From JASFUX01 sp050050115 (GTDB lineage: Bacteria > Pseudomonadota > Alphaproteobacteria > Caulobacterales > Maricaulaceae), in assembly GCA_050050115.1 (NCBI GenBank), contig JASFUX010000047.1, forward strand, positions 1-16,265: a stretch of 16,265 nucleotides of DNA, given 5' to 3'. The notes under the pieces are model-generated. The model searched no databases and was not told where the DNA came from. It saw only the letters and a program-made list of their open reading frames with translations. This document shows positions 1 through 8,012 of the stretch, piece after piece; the stretch's first letter is position 1; each line of letters opens with the position of its first letter. Position numbers and translations under genes: made by a program.

Positions 1-651
1 GATCAGCCGCGCGCGCTCGAATTCGCCGCGGCTGATGCAGGTGAGGCCGTGGCGATAATCTTCGGCGTCAACATGGTGCGCGGCGGCAGCTTGAGCGCCG
101 AAGGGACCTTGCCGCCGCTGGCAGGCCCGAAGGAGGCGCCGACCGAGCTGCGCGTGCGCGCTCGGAACCTGACGCTCGTCGGCGCGCCGCCCCTGGCGCA
201 GATCCTTTCGATCGCCTCTCTTGAAGGACTCGGCAACACGCTGGCCGGCGAAGGCATCCGTTTCGGCTCGCTCGACGCGCCGCTTGAGCTGAGCGAAGGG
301 CGGATCACGCTCGACGAGGCGCGCGCGTCGGGCCAGGCGCTGGGGGTCACCGTCAACGGCGTCATCGACCTCGAAGCGCGAGCGTTCGATCTCGACGGCG
401 TCCTCGTGCCCGCCTACGGCATGAACTCCGTGCTCGGCGTCATCCCCGTGCTGGGCGACATCTTCGTCTCGCGCCGCGGCGAAGGCGTCTTCGCCATGAC
501 CTACACCCTCGAAGGTCCGTTCGCGAACACGCAGGTCTCGGTGAATCTGCTCTCGGCCCTCGCGCCGGGTTTCCTGCGCCGCATCTTCGAGCCGATCGAG
601 CCGGAGGTCGGCGAAGCCGCTTCCGACGCCCAAGCCTCGCCCGGTCGGTGA
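1..651 (+). CDS. AsmA-like / DUF3971-type envelope protein, C-terminal part (5' truncated)
   Basis: The reading frame is open from base 1, so a GTG at 49 is an internal codon and the gene begins left of the window. About 216 residues are visible up to the TGA at 649-651. The sequence matches the C-terminal pattern I know from alphaproteobacterial AsmA-like/DUF3971 (YhdP-related) proteins: an N-M-V-R-G-G-S-L stretch, then LAQILSIASLEGLGNTLAGE, then VPAYGMNSVLGVIPVLGD, then EGVFAMTYTLEGP and LSALAPGFLRRIFE. Such proteins are anchored in the inner membrane, span the periplasm and are implicated in lipid transport to the outer membrane. The final ~20 residues are an acidic, Ala-rich tail. It converges with tyrS, leaving 94 bases between stop codons. 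The family call rests on pattern memory; the N-terminal anchor is out of view. Confidence 0.72.
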   Translation, partial: DQPRALEFAAADAGEAVAIIFGVNMVRGGSLSAEGTLPPLAGPKEAPTELRVRARNLTLVGAPPLAQILSIASLEGLGNTLAGEGIRFGSLDAPLELSEGRITLDEARASGQALGVTVNGVIDLEARAFDLDGVLVPAYGMNSVLGVIPVLGDIFVSRRGEGVFAMTYTLEGPFANTQVSVNLLSALAPGFLRRIFEPIEPEVGEAASDAQASPGR

Positions 652-745
652 GCATCGCGAGCGGTCGATCGAGCAGTGCGAGCATCCAAACGGCGTGGAC
701 AAGCAGCTGCGCCGAAGGGCGGACAACGATCCTGAAATGCGGGGA

Positions 746-2002
746 CTACCGCGACCGAACGAGCGCGTGCTTCTTCTTGCCGACCGACAGCTTGATCTGA
801 CCTTCGGCGTCGAGATCGTCGAGCGTGACCGCGCGCTGCGCATCTTCAACCACTACGTCGTTGACCTTGAGCGCGCCCGCCGCGACGTGTCGTTTCGCCT
901 CGCCTTTCGAGCCGACGAGGCCGGCTTTCAGGAACAGATCGGCGCTGGCGATCCCGGCTTCGAGGTCGCCGCGCGTCAGCTCGATCGAGGGCAGGTCCGC
1001 GCCGACGCCGCCTTTTTCGAAGGTCTCCCGCGCCGTCGCCTCGGCCTTGCTCGCCGCGTCCGCACCGTGCGCCAGCGAGGTGATCTCGTTGGCGAGGCGG
1101 ATCTTCGCGTCGTTGATCTCCGCCCCCTCGAGCGCTTCGAGCTTGGCGATCTCGTCAAGCGGAACGTCCGTAAACAGCCTAAGAAACTTGCCGACGTCGG
1201 CGTCCTCGGCGTTGCGCCAATATTGCCAGAACTCGTAGGGGCTCAGCATGCCGCCGTCGATCCAGACCGCGCCGTCGGCTGTCTTGCCCATCTTCGCGCC
1301 CGAGGCTGTGGTCAGCAGCGGCGTCGTCACGCCGAACGCCTCCGCGCCCTCGACGCGGCGGACGAGGTCGACGCCGTTGACGATGTTGCCCCACTGGTCC
1401 GAGCCGCCCATTTGCAGCCGGCAACCGACGCGGCGGTTCAGCTCGAGGAAGTCGTAGGCCTGCAGCAGCATGTAGTTGAATTCGAGGAAGGTCAGCGGCT
1501 GCTCGCGTTCGAGCCGTCGCTTCACGCTCTCGAGCTGGATCATCTTGTTGATGGTGAAATGCCGGCCGTAGTCCCGCAGGAAGCCGATGTAGTTCAGCGT
1601 GTCGAGCCAGTCGGCGTTGTCGACCATTATCGCGTCGGTCGGCCCGTCGCCGAAGGTCAGAAATCGTTCGAACGCGCGGCGAATGCCGATCTTGTTGGTC
1701 TCGATGTCCGCAGACGTGAGCACGGGCCGGGTCGTGTCCTTGCCCGACGGATCGCCGACTTTCGTGGTGCCGCCGCCGATCAGAACAACCGGCTTGCCGC
1801 CGGCCTGCTGCAGCCGGCGCAGCATCACGATCTGCACCATGTTTCCGGCATGCAGACTGGGCGCGGTGCAGTCGAAGCCGATGTAGCCGACGAGCGGCTC
1901 GGGCCCCGCCGCGACGGCGTCGAGCGCGTCGAGATCGGTCGCTTGATAGAGATGGCCACGCTCGACGAGGAGCTTCACCAGAGCCGACTTGTGCGCGCTC
2001 AT
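746..2002 (-). CDS. tyrS: Tyrosyl-tRNA synthetase
   Basis: This cytosolic class I aminoacyl-tRNA synthetase charges tRNA-Tyr with tyrosine at the cost of ATP. The 418 residues match the usual bacterial TyrRS length. Visible signatures are the HIGH-type motif as HAGN at residues 51-54 in the Rossmann fold, the tyrosine-site stretch GGSDQWGN at 199-206, the KMSKS-type loop as KMGKT at 237-241, and a C-terminal S4 RNA-binding domain at roughly 352-417. The HIGH variant ending in N and the KMGKT form are both seen in bacterial TyrRS, so I do not read them as defects. The ATG at 2002 has a GGAGG Shine-Dalgarno about 5 bases upstream, lying inside the end of the hydrolase gene 11 bases away. The two genes are therefore likely one transcript. 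No clear intrinsic terminator follows the stop. Confidence 0.97.
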   Translation of the reverse strand: MSAHKSALVKLLVERGHLYQATDLDALDAVAAGPEPLVGYIGFDCTAPSLHAGNMVQIVMLRRLQQAGGKPVVLIGGGTTKVGDPSGKDTTRPVLTSADIETNKIGIRRAFERFLTFGDGPTDAIMVDNADWLDTLNYIGFLRDYGRHFTINKMIQLESVKRRLEREQPLTFLEFNYMLLQAYDFLELNRRVGCRLQMGGSDQWGNIVNGVDLVRRVEGAEAFGVTTPLLTTASGAKMGKTADGAVWIDGGMLSPYEFWQYWRNAEDADVGKFLRLFTDVPLDEIAKLEALEGAEINDAKIRLANEITSLAHGADAASKAEATARETFEKGGVGADLPSIELTRGDLEAGIASADLFLKAGLVGSKGEAKRHVAAGALKVNDVVVEDAQRAVTLDDLDAEGQIKLSVGKKKHALVRSR

Positions 2003-2013
2003 GACCGCCTCCG

Positions 2014-2676
2014 TCAGGTCTCGGCTTCGGCGCGCAGCACTGCGAGTCGTTTGTCGAGGTAAGCCGCGCTGCGGGTCGTCATCTCGTCGAGGTGCTCGGT
2101 GAAGAAGTGGTTCGCGCCCATGATCTTCTGATGATCGATGGTGATGTCCTTCTGGGTGCGGATCTTCGCCACCGTGCGCTCGATCTCCTCGTTCGGGACC
2201 ACCTGGTCGGCCGAGCCGCTGATCACCAGGCCCGAAGCCGGGCAGGGCGCGAGGAACGAGAAGTCGTAGAGGTTCATCGGCGGGCAGATCGACATGAAGC
2301 CTTTGACCTCAGGGCGGCGCATCAGCAGCTGCATGCCGATCCAGGCACCGAACGAGTAGCCCGCGACCCAGCAGAAGGGCGCGTTGGCGTTGAAGCTCTG
2401 CACCCAGTCGAGTGCCGCGGCAGCGTCGGAAAGCTCGCCGATACCCTGATCGAACACGCCCTGGCTGCGGCCGACGCCGCGGAAGTTGAAGCGCAGGACC
2501 GCAAAGTCGCGCTCCTTGAACATGTCGAAGAGCGACAGCACCACCGGATCGTTCATCGATCCGCCGCCTTTGGGGTGGGCGTGGAGCACGAGCGCAATCG
2601 GCGCGGCGTCGTCGGGGCCGGGGTGGTAGCGGCCTTCGAGCCGGCCTTCAGGTCCGACGAAAATCACGTCCGGCAT
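2014..2676 (-). CDS. Alpha/beta hydrolase (COG2945-like), cytosolic
   Basis: A 220-residue alpha/beta-hydrolase-fold protein of the short bacterial family close to COG2945, without signal peptide or membrane segment. The oxyanion-hole region is HAHPKGGG at 32-39. The nucleophile elbow is GYSFG, placing the catalytic Ser at 108. The likely acid is Asp157 in SGSADQVVP and the base is His190 in GANHFF. Members are annotated as esterases or peptidase-like hydrolases, but the substrate is not known and I do not assign one. The ATG at 2676 has an AAAGGA ribosome-binding site with 6-7 bases spacing. The gene is first in a unit with tyrS and diverges from iscR, sharing the intergenic region that holds the IscR box, so it could also respond to IscR. 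That last point is inference. Confidence 0.85.
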   Translation of the reverse strand: MPDVIFVGPEGRLEGRYHPGPDDAAPIALVLHAHPKGGGSMNDPVVLSLFDMFKERDFAVLRFNFRGVGRSQGVFDQGIGELSDAAAALDWVQSFNANAPFCWVAGYSFGAWIGMQLLMRRPEVKGFMSICPPMNLYDFSFLAPCPASGLVISGSADQVVPNEEIERTVAKIRTQKDITIDHQKIMGANHFFTEHLDEMTTRSAAYLDKRLAVLRAEAET

Positions 2677-2708
2677 TCAATCATCCTTTTAGTCTCGCCC
2701 GCGCTGGT

Positions 2709-2730
2709 GTCCGCGGACGCATGTCATGCG
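2709..2730. repeat. Two abutting palindromes in the divergent regulatory region
   Basis: GTCCGCGGAC at 2709-2718 is a perfect 10-base palindrome. CGCATGTCATGCG at 2718-2730 is a perfect 6+1+6 palindrome, and the two share the C at 2718. They lie 33 bases upstream of the hydrolase start and 20 bases from the IscR box. They could be an operator for the hydrolase-tyrS side or a stem in its leader, or chance in GC-rich DNA. Confidence 0.35.
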
Positions 2731-2749
2731 CCGTCTGGTCTCGGCCGGA

Positions 2750-2774
2750 ATACTTGACCAAAATAGTCAGGTAA
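2750..2774 (+). promoter_or_regulatory. IscR type-1 operator upstream of iscR-suf
   Basis: The 25 bases from 2750 match the Escherichia coli type-1 IscR consensus (ATASYYGACTRWWWYAGTCRRSTAT, as I remember it) at 23 positions. The left half reads ATACTTGAC (2750-2758) and the right half TAGTCAGGTA (2764-2773). As a dyad, TACTTGAC and GTCAGGTA agree at 7 of 8 positions around a 7-base A/T-rich centre. Type-1 sites are bound by the [2Fe-2S] form of IscR. Placement about 100 bases before iscR, covering a TTGACC -35-like hexamer, fits autorepression of the whole operon. Confidence 0.85.
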
Positions 2775-2782
2775 CCTACGTC
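2754..2782 (+). promoter_or_regulatory. Candidate promoter of the iscR-suf operon
   Basis: A good -35 hexamer, TTGACC at 2754-2759, is followed after 17 bases by a weak -10, TACGTC at 2777-2782. The -35 is embedded in the left half of the IscR box, the arrangement expected for repression by promoter occlusion. A better -10-like hexamer, TATAAC at 2830-2835, has no convincing -35 at the right distance. The exact start site is uncertain. Confidence 0.45.
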
Positions 2783-2800
2783 TCAGGCGAAACGCTGAAA

Positions 2801-2824
2801 CCGCCGCGTCTCAAGCGACGGCGG
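2801..2824 (+). other. Potential hairpin in the iscR leader
   Basis: CCGCCG at 2801-2806 pairs with CGGCGG at 2819-2824 across a 12-base loop. It would lie in the 5' untranslated leader if transcription starts near 2785-2790. The function is unknown, and GC-rich sequence makes chance pairing likely. Confidence 0.25.
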
Positions 2825-2874
2825 CGGGGTATAACATAAGCATTCGATTTGTCGCGAGGTTTGAGGAGAGGGCG

Positions 2875-3345
2875 ATGAAACTCTCATCAAAAGGCCGATA
2901 CGCGGTCATGGCGATGGCCGATCTGGCTCGCGCCGGCGCGGACAAGCCGGTCACCCTCGCCGACATCGCCTCGCGGCAGCAGATATCGTTGTCCTATCTC
3001 GAACAATTGTTCTCGCGGCTGCGCCGGCGCGGCGTGGTGACCAGCGTGCGCGGGCCGGGCGGCGGCTATCAGCTCGCCCGACCTGCGGGCAGCATCAACA
3101 TCGCCGAGATTATCCTGGCGGTCGACGAACCGGTGCGCGCCATCCGCTGCACCGGGCTCAAGGCCGAGGGCTGCATGCCGGGCGGCGAGCGCTGCCTGAC
3201 GCACGACCTCTGGGAGGAGCTAGGCGAGCGGATCCACGAGTTCCTGGAAAGCGTCAGCCTCGAAGACGTGGTTGCGCGGCGCGTGGGCGGCGGCGCATCG
3301 TCGCACCTCGGGGGCGGCGAGGTGATGCGGGCGGCGGCCGAATGA
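2875..3345 (+). CDS. iscR: Rrf2-family Fe-S cluster regulator (IscR)
   Basis: A 156-residue Rrf2-family winged-helix repressor. The N-terminus has the family start MKLSSKGRYAVMAM. A helix-turn-helix covers roughly residues 26-58, followed by the wing at RGPGGGYQLA (59-68). The Fe-S ligand region has Cys92, Cys100 and Cys107 followed by His110, in a GGERCLTH context that closely mirrors E. coli IscR. The cysteines are spaced 7 and 6 residues apart, slightly wider than the 5 and 5 I recall for E. coli. A ligated [2Fe-2S] cluster and Fe-S sensing are therefore likely. The ATG at 2875 has a strong GAGGAG ribosome-binding site. It is the first gene of the operon, lies behind a type-1 IscR box, and overlaps the next gene by 4 bases (ATGA). 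The final ~20 residues are a variable Gly/Ala-rich tail. Confidence 0.94.
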   Translation: MKLSSKGRYAVMAMADLARAGADKPVTLADIASRQQISLSYLEQLFSRLRRRGVVTSVRGPGGGYQLARPAGSINIAEIILAVDEPVRAIRCTGLKAEGCMPGGERCLTHDLWEELGERIHEFLESVSLEDVVARRVGGGASSHLGGGEVMRAAAE

Positions 3346-4499
3346 CCCGGATCTATCTCGATCACAACGCAACAACGCCGCTGCGCCCCGAAGCGCGCGC
3401 GGCGTTCGCCGAGGTGCTGGCTGAGACGGGCAACCCGTCCTCAGTCCACGCCGATGGGCGGCGCGCCCGCGCGCGTCTCGATCATGCGCGCGATGTCGTG
3501 GCGGACGCGGTCGGCGCGGCGCCCGAAGGCGTGGTGTTCACCAGCGGCGGCGCCGAGGCGCTCAACCTTGCGATCGGCGGAGCCGTGGCGTCGGGCGTAG
3601 TGGGTCGCGTGCTGGTCTCGGCGATTGAGCATGACGTGGTGCGCGAGGCCGCGGGCGCGCTCAGCGGCGCGACGACGGACGTCGTTCCGGTGACGGCTTC
3701 AGGCGTGATCGACCTCGAAGCGCTCGAACGTTTGCTCGCAGAGCCGAGCGAGAACCGGACGCTGGTCGCTGTCATGCACGCCAACAACGAAACCGGCGTG
3801 ATCCAACCGACTGGAGACGTCGCGCGCCTAGTGCGCGAAGCGAACGGCCTATTGTTGATCGATGCGGTGCAGTCGTTCGGCAAGATCGACGTCAACCTCG
3901 GAGCCTTGGGCGCGAACTACTTGGCATTGTCGGCGCACAAGCTGGGTGGACCGATGGGCGCGGGTGCGTTGATCCTCGCCGACGACGCGCCGATCGCGCG
4001 ACGCCAGCATGGCGGCGGACAAGAGCGCGGTCGGCGCGCAGGCACGGAGAATCTGGCCGGGATCGCCGGCTTCGCTGCGGCGGTCGAGGCGGCGCTCGGC
4101 GATCGCGGCGCCTACGACAAGCTCGCCGATCTGCGCGACGACCTCGAGGCGCGCGTGACGGCGGCGCGTGACGACGTACGGGTGTTCGGCGCGGAGGCGC
4201 CGCGGCTCTCGACGACGAGCTGTCTGGCGTTGCCGGGCTTTTCCGGCGAGACGCAGGTGATGGCGCTCGACCTTGCCGGCGTGTCGGTCAGCGCCGGCGC
4301 GGCCTGCTCGAGCGGCAAGGTGCGCCCCAGCCATGTGCTCGCGGCGATGGGCGCGGACGAACGAACCGCGTCGAGCGCGATCCGCGTCAGCCTCGGCTGG
4401 ACCACCACGGCGGACGACATCGACCGTTTCGTGACGGCCTATCTCGATGCGGCGGAACGCGCAGTCGGCGCGCCCGAGCGCGTCGCCGGCGCGGCGTGA
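3342..4499 (+). CDS. Cysteine desulfurase, IscS/NifS-type (group I-like)
   Basis: A PLP-dependent aminotransferase-fold enzyme that converts cysteine to alanine and leaves a persulfide on its active-site Cys. Visible residues are the N-terminal YLDHNATTPL signature, His97 stacking on PLP (AIEHD), Asp174 and Gln177 (IDAVQS), the Schiff-base Lys200 (SAHKLGGPMGAG) and the catalytic Cys322 in SAGAACSSG. That last context belongs to the IscS/NifS group rather than to SufS. At 385 residues it is slightly shorter than IscS. The start overlaps iscR by 4 bases (ATGA) and sufB follows after 11 bases. Having this enzyme plus SufS in one operon is a known alphaproteobacterial arrangement. Which desulfurase feeds SufBCD, or whether this one serves another acceptor such as tRNA thiolation, cannot be told from sequence. 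Confidence 0.94.
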   Translation: MTRIYLDHNATTPLRPEARAAFAEVLAETGNPSSVHADGRRARARLDHARDVVADAVGAAPEGVVFTSGGAEALNLAIGGAVASGVVGRVLVSAIEHDVVREAAGALSGATTDVVPVTASGVIDLEALERLLAEPSENRTLVAVMHANNETGVIQPTGDVARLVREANGLLLIDAVQSFGKIDVNLGALGANYLALSAHKLGGPMGAGALILADDAPIARRQHGGGQERGRRAGTENLAGIAGFAAAVEAALGDRGAYDKLADLRDDLEARVTAARDDVRVFGAEAPRLSTTSCLALPGFSGETQVMALDLAGVSVSAGAACSSGKVRPSHVLAAMGADERTASSAIRVSLGWTTTADDIDRFVTAYLDAAERAVGAPERVAGAA

Positions 4500-4510
4500 G
4501 GGAGCGGTCG

Positions 4511-5979
<1,469 letters not shown>

Positions 5980-5983
<4 letters not shown>

Positions 5984-6366
5984 CGAAGTCGGCGACGGCG
6001 ATTCTTGTTTCGGCAGCTCTGGTCGGCTGCACGACGATGGGTGATCGCATTAGCCCAATAACCGGAGAGATCATGGCGAAATCCCAGGGTCATGACTGGG
6101 GTTATCGCGTGGATCTTGTCGGTAGCAAGTTTGACGCTGGCGAGGCGAGGGAAGTCGCCGAAACCCGACTGTCGCGGAATGGCTTTTCGAGGGCGGAGAG
6201 GGAAGCCCTGCTACGTTTTCTGGAGGTCGATGAGAGCGCGGCAGTCTTCCACAAGGATGGCGCGATGGTCGCGTGTTCCCTCGATTACTACGTGGTTCTC
6301 GGATTTGATCGCGACGATCGAGTAACTGAGGCGCATGGAGCGATGTATGCGTCGGGGTGCCTGTGA
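5980..6366 (+). CDS. Small predicted lipoprotein of unknown function inside the suf operon
   Basis: A 128-residue protein starting at GTG 5980, which overlaps the sufB stop as GTGA. This start is supported because it gives a typical lipoprotein signal: Lys3, a hydrophobic stretch, and the lipobox LVGC with the acylated Cys at 17. An internal ATG at 6037 would lose this signal. The mature part is about 111 residues with two more cysteines, Cys99 and Cys127; the latter is two residues from the end. The last 30 residues (CSLDYYVVLGFDRDDRVTEA) look like paired beta-strands, loosely reminiscent of small BamE/SmpA-like lipoproteins, but I do not recognise a family. GC content counted over 6001-6360 is about 58%, lower than the ~70% counted in a 120-base stretch of sufC. 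That could mean a late arrival or relaxed codon use. Confidence 0.72.
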
Positions 6367-6417
6367 TGACCCGGAGTCTCAAGATCCTCCGAATGTGGAT
6401 AAACACAGTGGGGCAAG

Positions 6418-6780
6418 ATGACTGAGGATGTCACATTGTATCGCCCCGTCGGCACGAAGGAACTCGCGCTGATCGAAGCGTCAGGCTTTGCGGCTTTTCC
6501 GCCGCGTTTGCCCGAGCAGCCGATCTTCTATCCGGTTACGAACGAAAACTATGCTCGCCAGATCGCGCGCGACTGGAACGCACGCCTCAACGATGACAAG
6601 CGCGGGTTCGTCACGCGGTTCGCTGTAAGCGCCGCGTTTCTCGATCGCTTCGAAAGAAAGGTCGTCGGCGGACGCGAGCACGAAGAGTATTGGATTCCCG
6701 CCGAGGACCTTGACGCTTTCAACGCGGCCATCGTCGGCCCGATCGAGGTAATCGCCGAATACGAAGGGGGTGCAGGCTAA
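6418..6780 (+). CDS. Conserved 120-residue protein (family often annotated ADP-ribosylation/crystallin J1)
   Basis: A soluble 120-residue protein with no signal peptide. It resembles a small bacterial family that databases often label 'ADP-ribosylation/crystallin J1'. I recall the label, but no biochemical role. Recognisable conserved blocks are LYRPVGTKELALI at 7-19, FPPRLPEQPIFYPV at 27-40, YARQIARDWN at 45-54, and the EEYWIPAEDL block at 89-98 followed by IVGPIEVI. An Arg (9), a Tyr (38) and Glu residues near the WIP block are in an order that could fit an ADP-ribosyltransferase-like fold, but this is speculation. It starts at ATG 6418, 51 bases after the lipoprotein stop, with only a weak GGGG ribosome-binding site. 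Its stop overlaps the next start by one base (TAATG), so it belongs to the same transcript. Confidence 0.7.
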   Translation: MTEDVTLYRPVGTKELALIEASGFAAFPPRLPEQPIFYPVTNENYARQIARDWNARLNDDKRGFVTRFAVSAAFLDRFERKVVGGREHEEYWIPAEDLDAFNAAIVGPIEVIAEYEGGAG

Positions 6781-7244
6781 TGCGTGCGCTAACACTCTTG
6801 GCGGCGCTCGCTCTCGCGAGCTGCGGCGCCCGTTTCGCGCCGCCGCCGCCCGTGGCGTGCCAAGGCGTCGCGCCCGAGGAAATCCTCGGGCAGTGGACGC
6901 TTGAGCGGGTCAACGGCGAGGCGTGGACCGACACCGAGATCACCATGGCGGCTGAAGAGGCCGCGCTCTGGGGCCAGCTCGCCTGCAACGGCTACGGCAC
7001 CTCACCGGGCGAAGACGGCGGCGACCACTACGCCGTGGAAGACGGCCGGCTGGTGCTTCACGGCGACATCGTGCGCACGATGAGGCTGTGCGACGACCCT
7101 GAACGCATGGACCTCGAAGAGCAGATGGTCGAGCTGCTGTACGGAAGCCCACGCATTTCCCGCCTCGGCGATCGGCTCTGTCTCTTTACGGAAGAAGGGA
7201 TGATCTTGGAGTTCCGCGCCTCAGAGACGGCCGCAGCGAACTGA
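6780..7244 (+). CDS. META-domain (HslJ-like) lipoprotein
   Basis: A 154-residue predicted lipoprotein: Arg2, a hydrophobic run, and the lipobox LASC with Cys15, followed by a Pro-rich linker (20-25). Residues from about 36 to 146 fit the META/DUF306 (HslJ-type) pattern: GQWTLERVNG, then the CNGY motif at 69-72, then T100-M101-x2-C104, then Glu113 in the helix, and DRLCLFTEEGMILEF as the closing strands. HslJ is a heat-inducible envelope protein linked to novobiocin resistance in E. coli; META domains otherwise have no defined chemistry. The start at 6780 overlaps the previous stop by one base. sufC begins 18 bases downstream, so the gene lies firmly inside the suf operon. A role in envelope stress during iron or oxidative stress is an inference from position only. 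Confidence 0.78.
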   Translation: MRALTLLAALALASCGARFAPPPPVACQGVAPEEILGQWTLERVNGEAWTDTEITMAAEEAALWGQLACNGYGTSPGEDGGDHYAVEDGRLVLHGDIVRTMRLCDDPERMDLEEQMVELLYGSPRISRLGDRLCLFTEEGMILEFRASETAAAN

Positions 7245-7262
7245 ACGACGGAGAAGGCTTGA

Positions 7263-8012
7263 GTGCTGAAGATTGAAAATCTCCACGTCCGCGCCGAAGC
7301 CGGCGCCGAGATTCTGAAGGGGCTCGACCTCGAGATCCCGGCGGGCGAGGTGCATGCGGTCATGGGACCGAACGGCGCGGGCAAGTCGACCTTGGCCAAC
7401 GCGCTGACCGGCAAGCAGGGCTATGAGGTGACCGACGGCGTGGCAACGTTCGAAGGCGCCGACTTGCTCGCGCTTGCGCCGGATGAGCGCGCGGCGAAGG
7501 GGCTGTTTCTCTCCTTCCAGTACCCGGTCGAGATTCCCGGCGTCGCGACGCTGACCTTCCTGCGCGAAGCGCTCAATGCGCAGCGCAAGGCGCGGGGTGA
7601 AGAGGAGCTGTCGGCGCCGGAGTTTCTGAAGAAGGCGCGCGCTGAGGCGGCTGCGCTCAAGATCGATGCGGAGATGCTCAAGCGGCCGGTCAACGTCGGC
7701 TTCTCCGGCGGCGAGAAGAAGCGCCTGGAGATCTTCCAGGCGCGGATGCTCGACCCGAAGTTCCTGATCCTCGATGAGACTGATTCAGGTCTCGACATCG
7801 ACGCGATGAAGATCGTTGCGGAGGGCGTCAACGGTTTGCGCGGGCCCGACCGCGCGATGTTGGTGATCACCCACTACACGCGGCTTCTTGCGTTCGTGAA
7901 ACCTGACCGCGTGCATGTGATCGTCGGTGGTCGGATCGTTGACTCCGGCGATCCGGAACTTGCCGACGCGCTCGAGGCCGAGGGCTACGACAAGTATCTG
8001 GAGGACGCGTGA
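7263..8012 (+). CDS. sufC: SUF ATPase SufC
   Basis: The ABC-type ATPase of the SufBC2D complex, cytosolic despite its transporter-like fold. The GTG at 7263 is the start, with GGAGAAGG at 7250-7257 as ribosome-binding site 5 bases upstream. The 249 residues match the family. Visible motifs are Walker A GPNGAGKS (35-42), Q-loop Gln86 (FLSFQYPVEIPG, the usual SufC form), signature FSGGEKKR (147-154), Walker B with Asp171-Glu172 in the SufC-typical LDETDSGLDID, and the switch His204 (ITHYTRLL). It is preceded by the META lipoprotein rather than by sufB, and its stop overlaps the sufD start by 4 bases (GTGA), consistent with coupled synthesis of the complex. Confidence 0.98.
   Translation: MLKIENLHVRAEAGAEILKGLDLEIPAGEVHAVMGPNGAGKSTLANALTGKQGYEVTDGVATFEGADLLALAPDERAAKGLFLSFQYPVEIPGVATLTFLREALNAQRKARGEEELSAPEFLKKARAEAAALKIDAEMLKRPVNVGFSGGEKKRLEIFQARMLDPKFLILDETDSGLDIDAMKIVAEGVNGLRGPDRAMLVITHYTRLLAFVKPDRVHVIVGGRIVDSGDPELADALEAEGYDKYLEDA

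Noticed and set aside
652..745. Terminator between the AsmA-like gene and tyrS
   Set aside because: The 94 bases contain small self-complementary words such as TCGATCGA but no stem followed by a T-run on either strand.
695..2062. A 455-codon open frame on the plus strand across tyrS
   Set aside because: It is antisense to an unmistakable tyrosyl-tRNA synthetase. Its Arg/Asp/Val-rich composition is typical of an opposite-strand shadow in GC-rich DNA, and it has no recognisable domain.
2830..2835. TATAAC as the main -10 of the iscR promoter
   Set aside because: It is a good hexamer, but no -35-like sequence lies 16-18 bases upstream, and the IscR box with TTGACC sits too far away to pair with it.
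4496..4510. Earlier GTG start for SufB adding MRERS
   Set aside because: The GAGGGAG ribosome-binding site lies inside this extension and serves the ATG at 4511.
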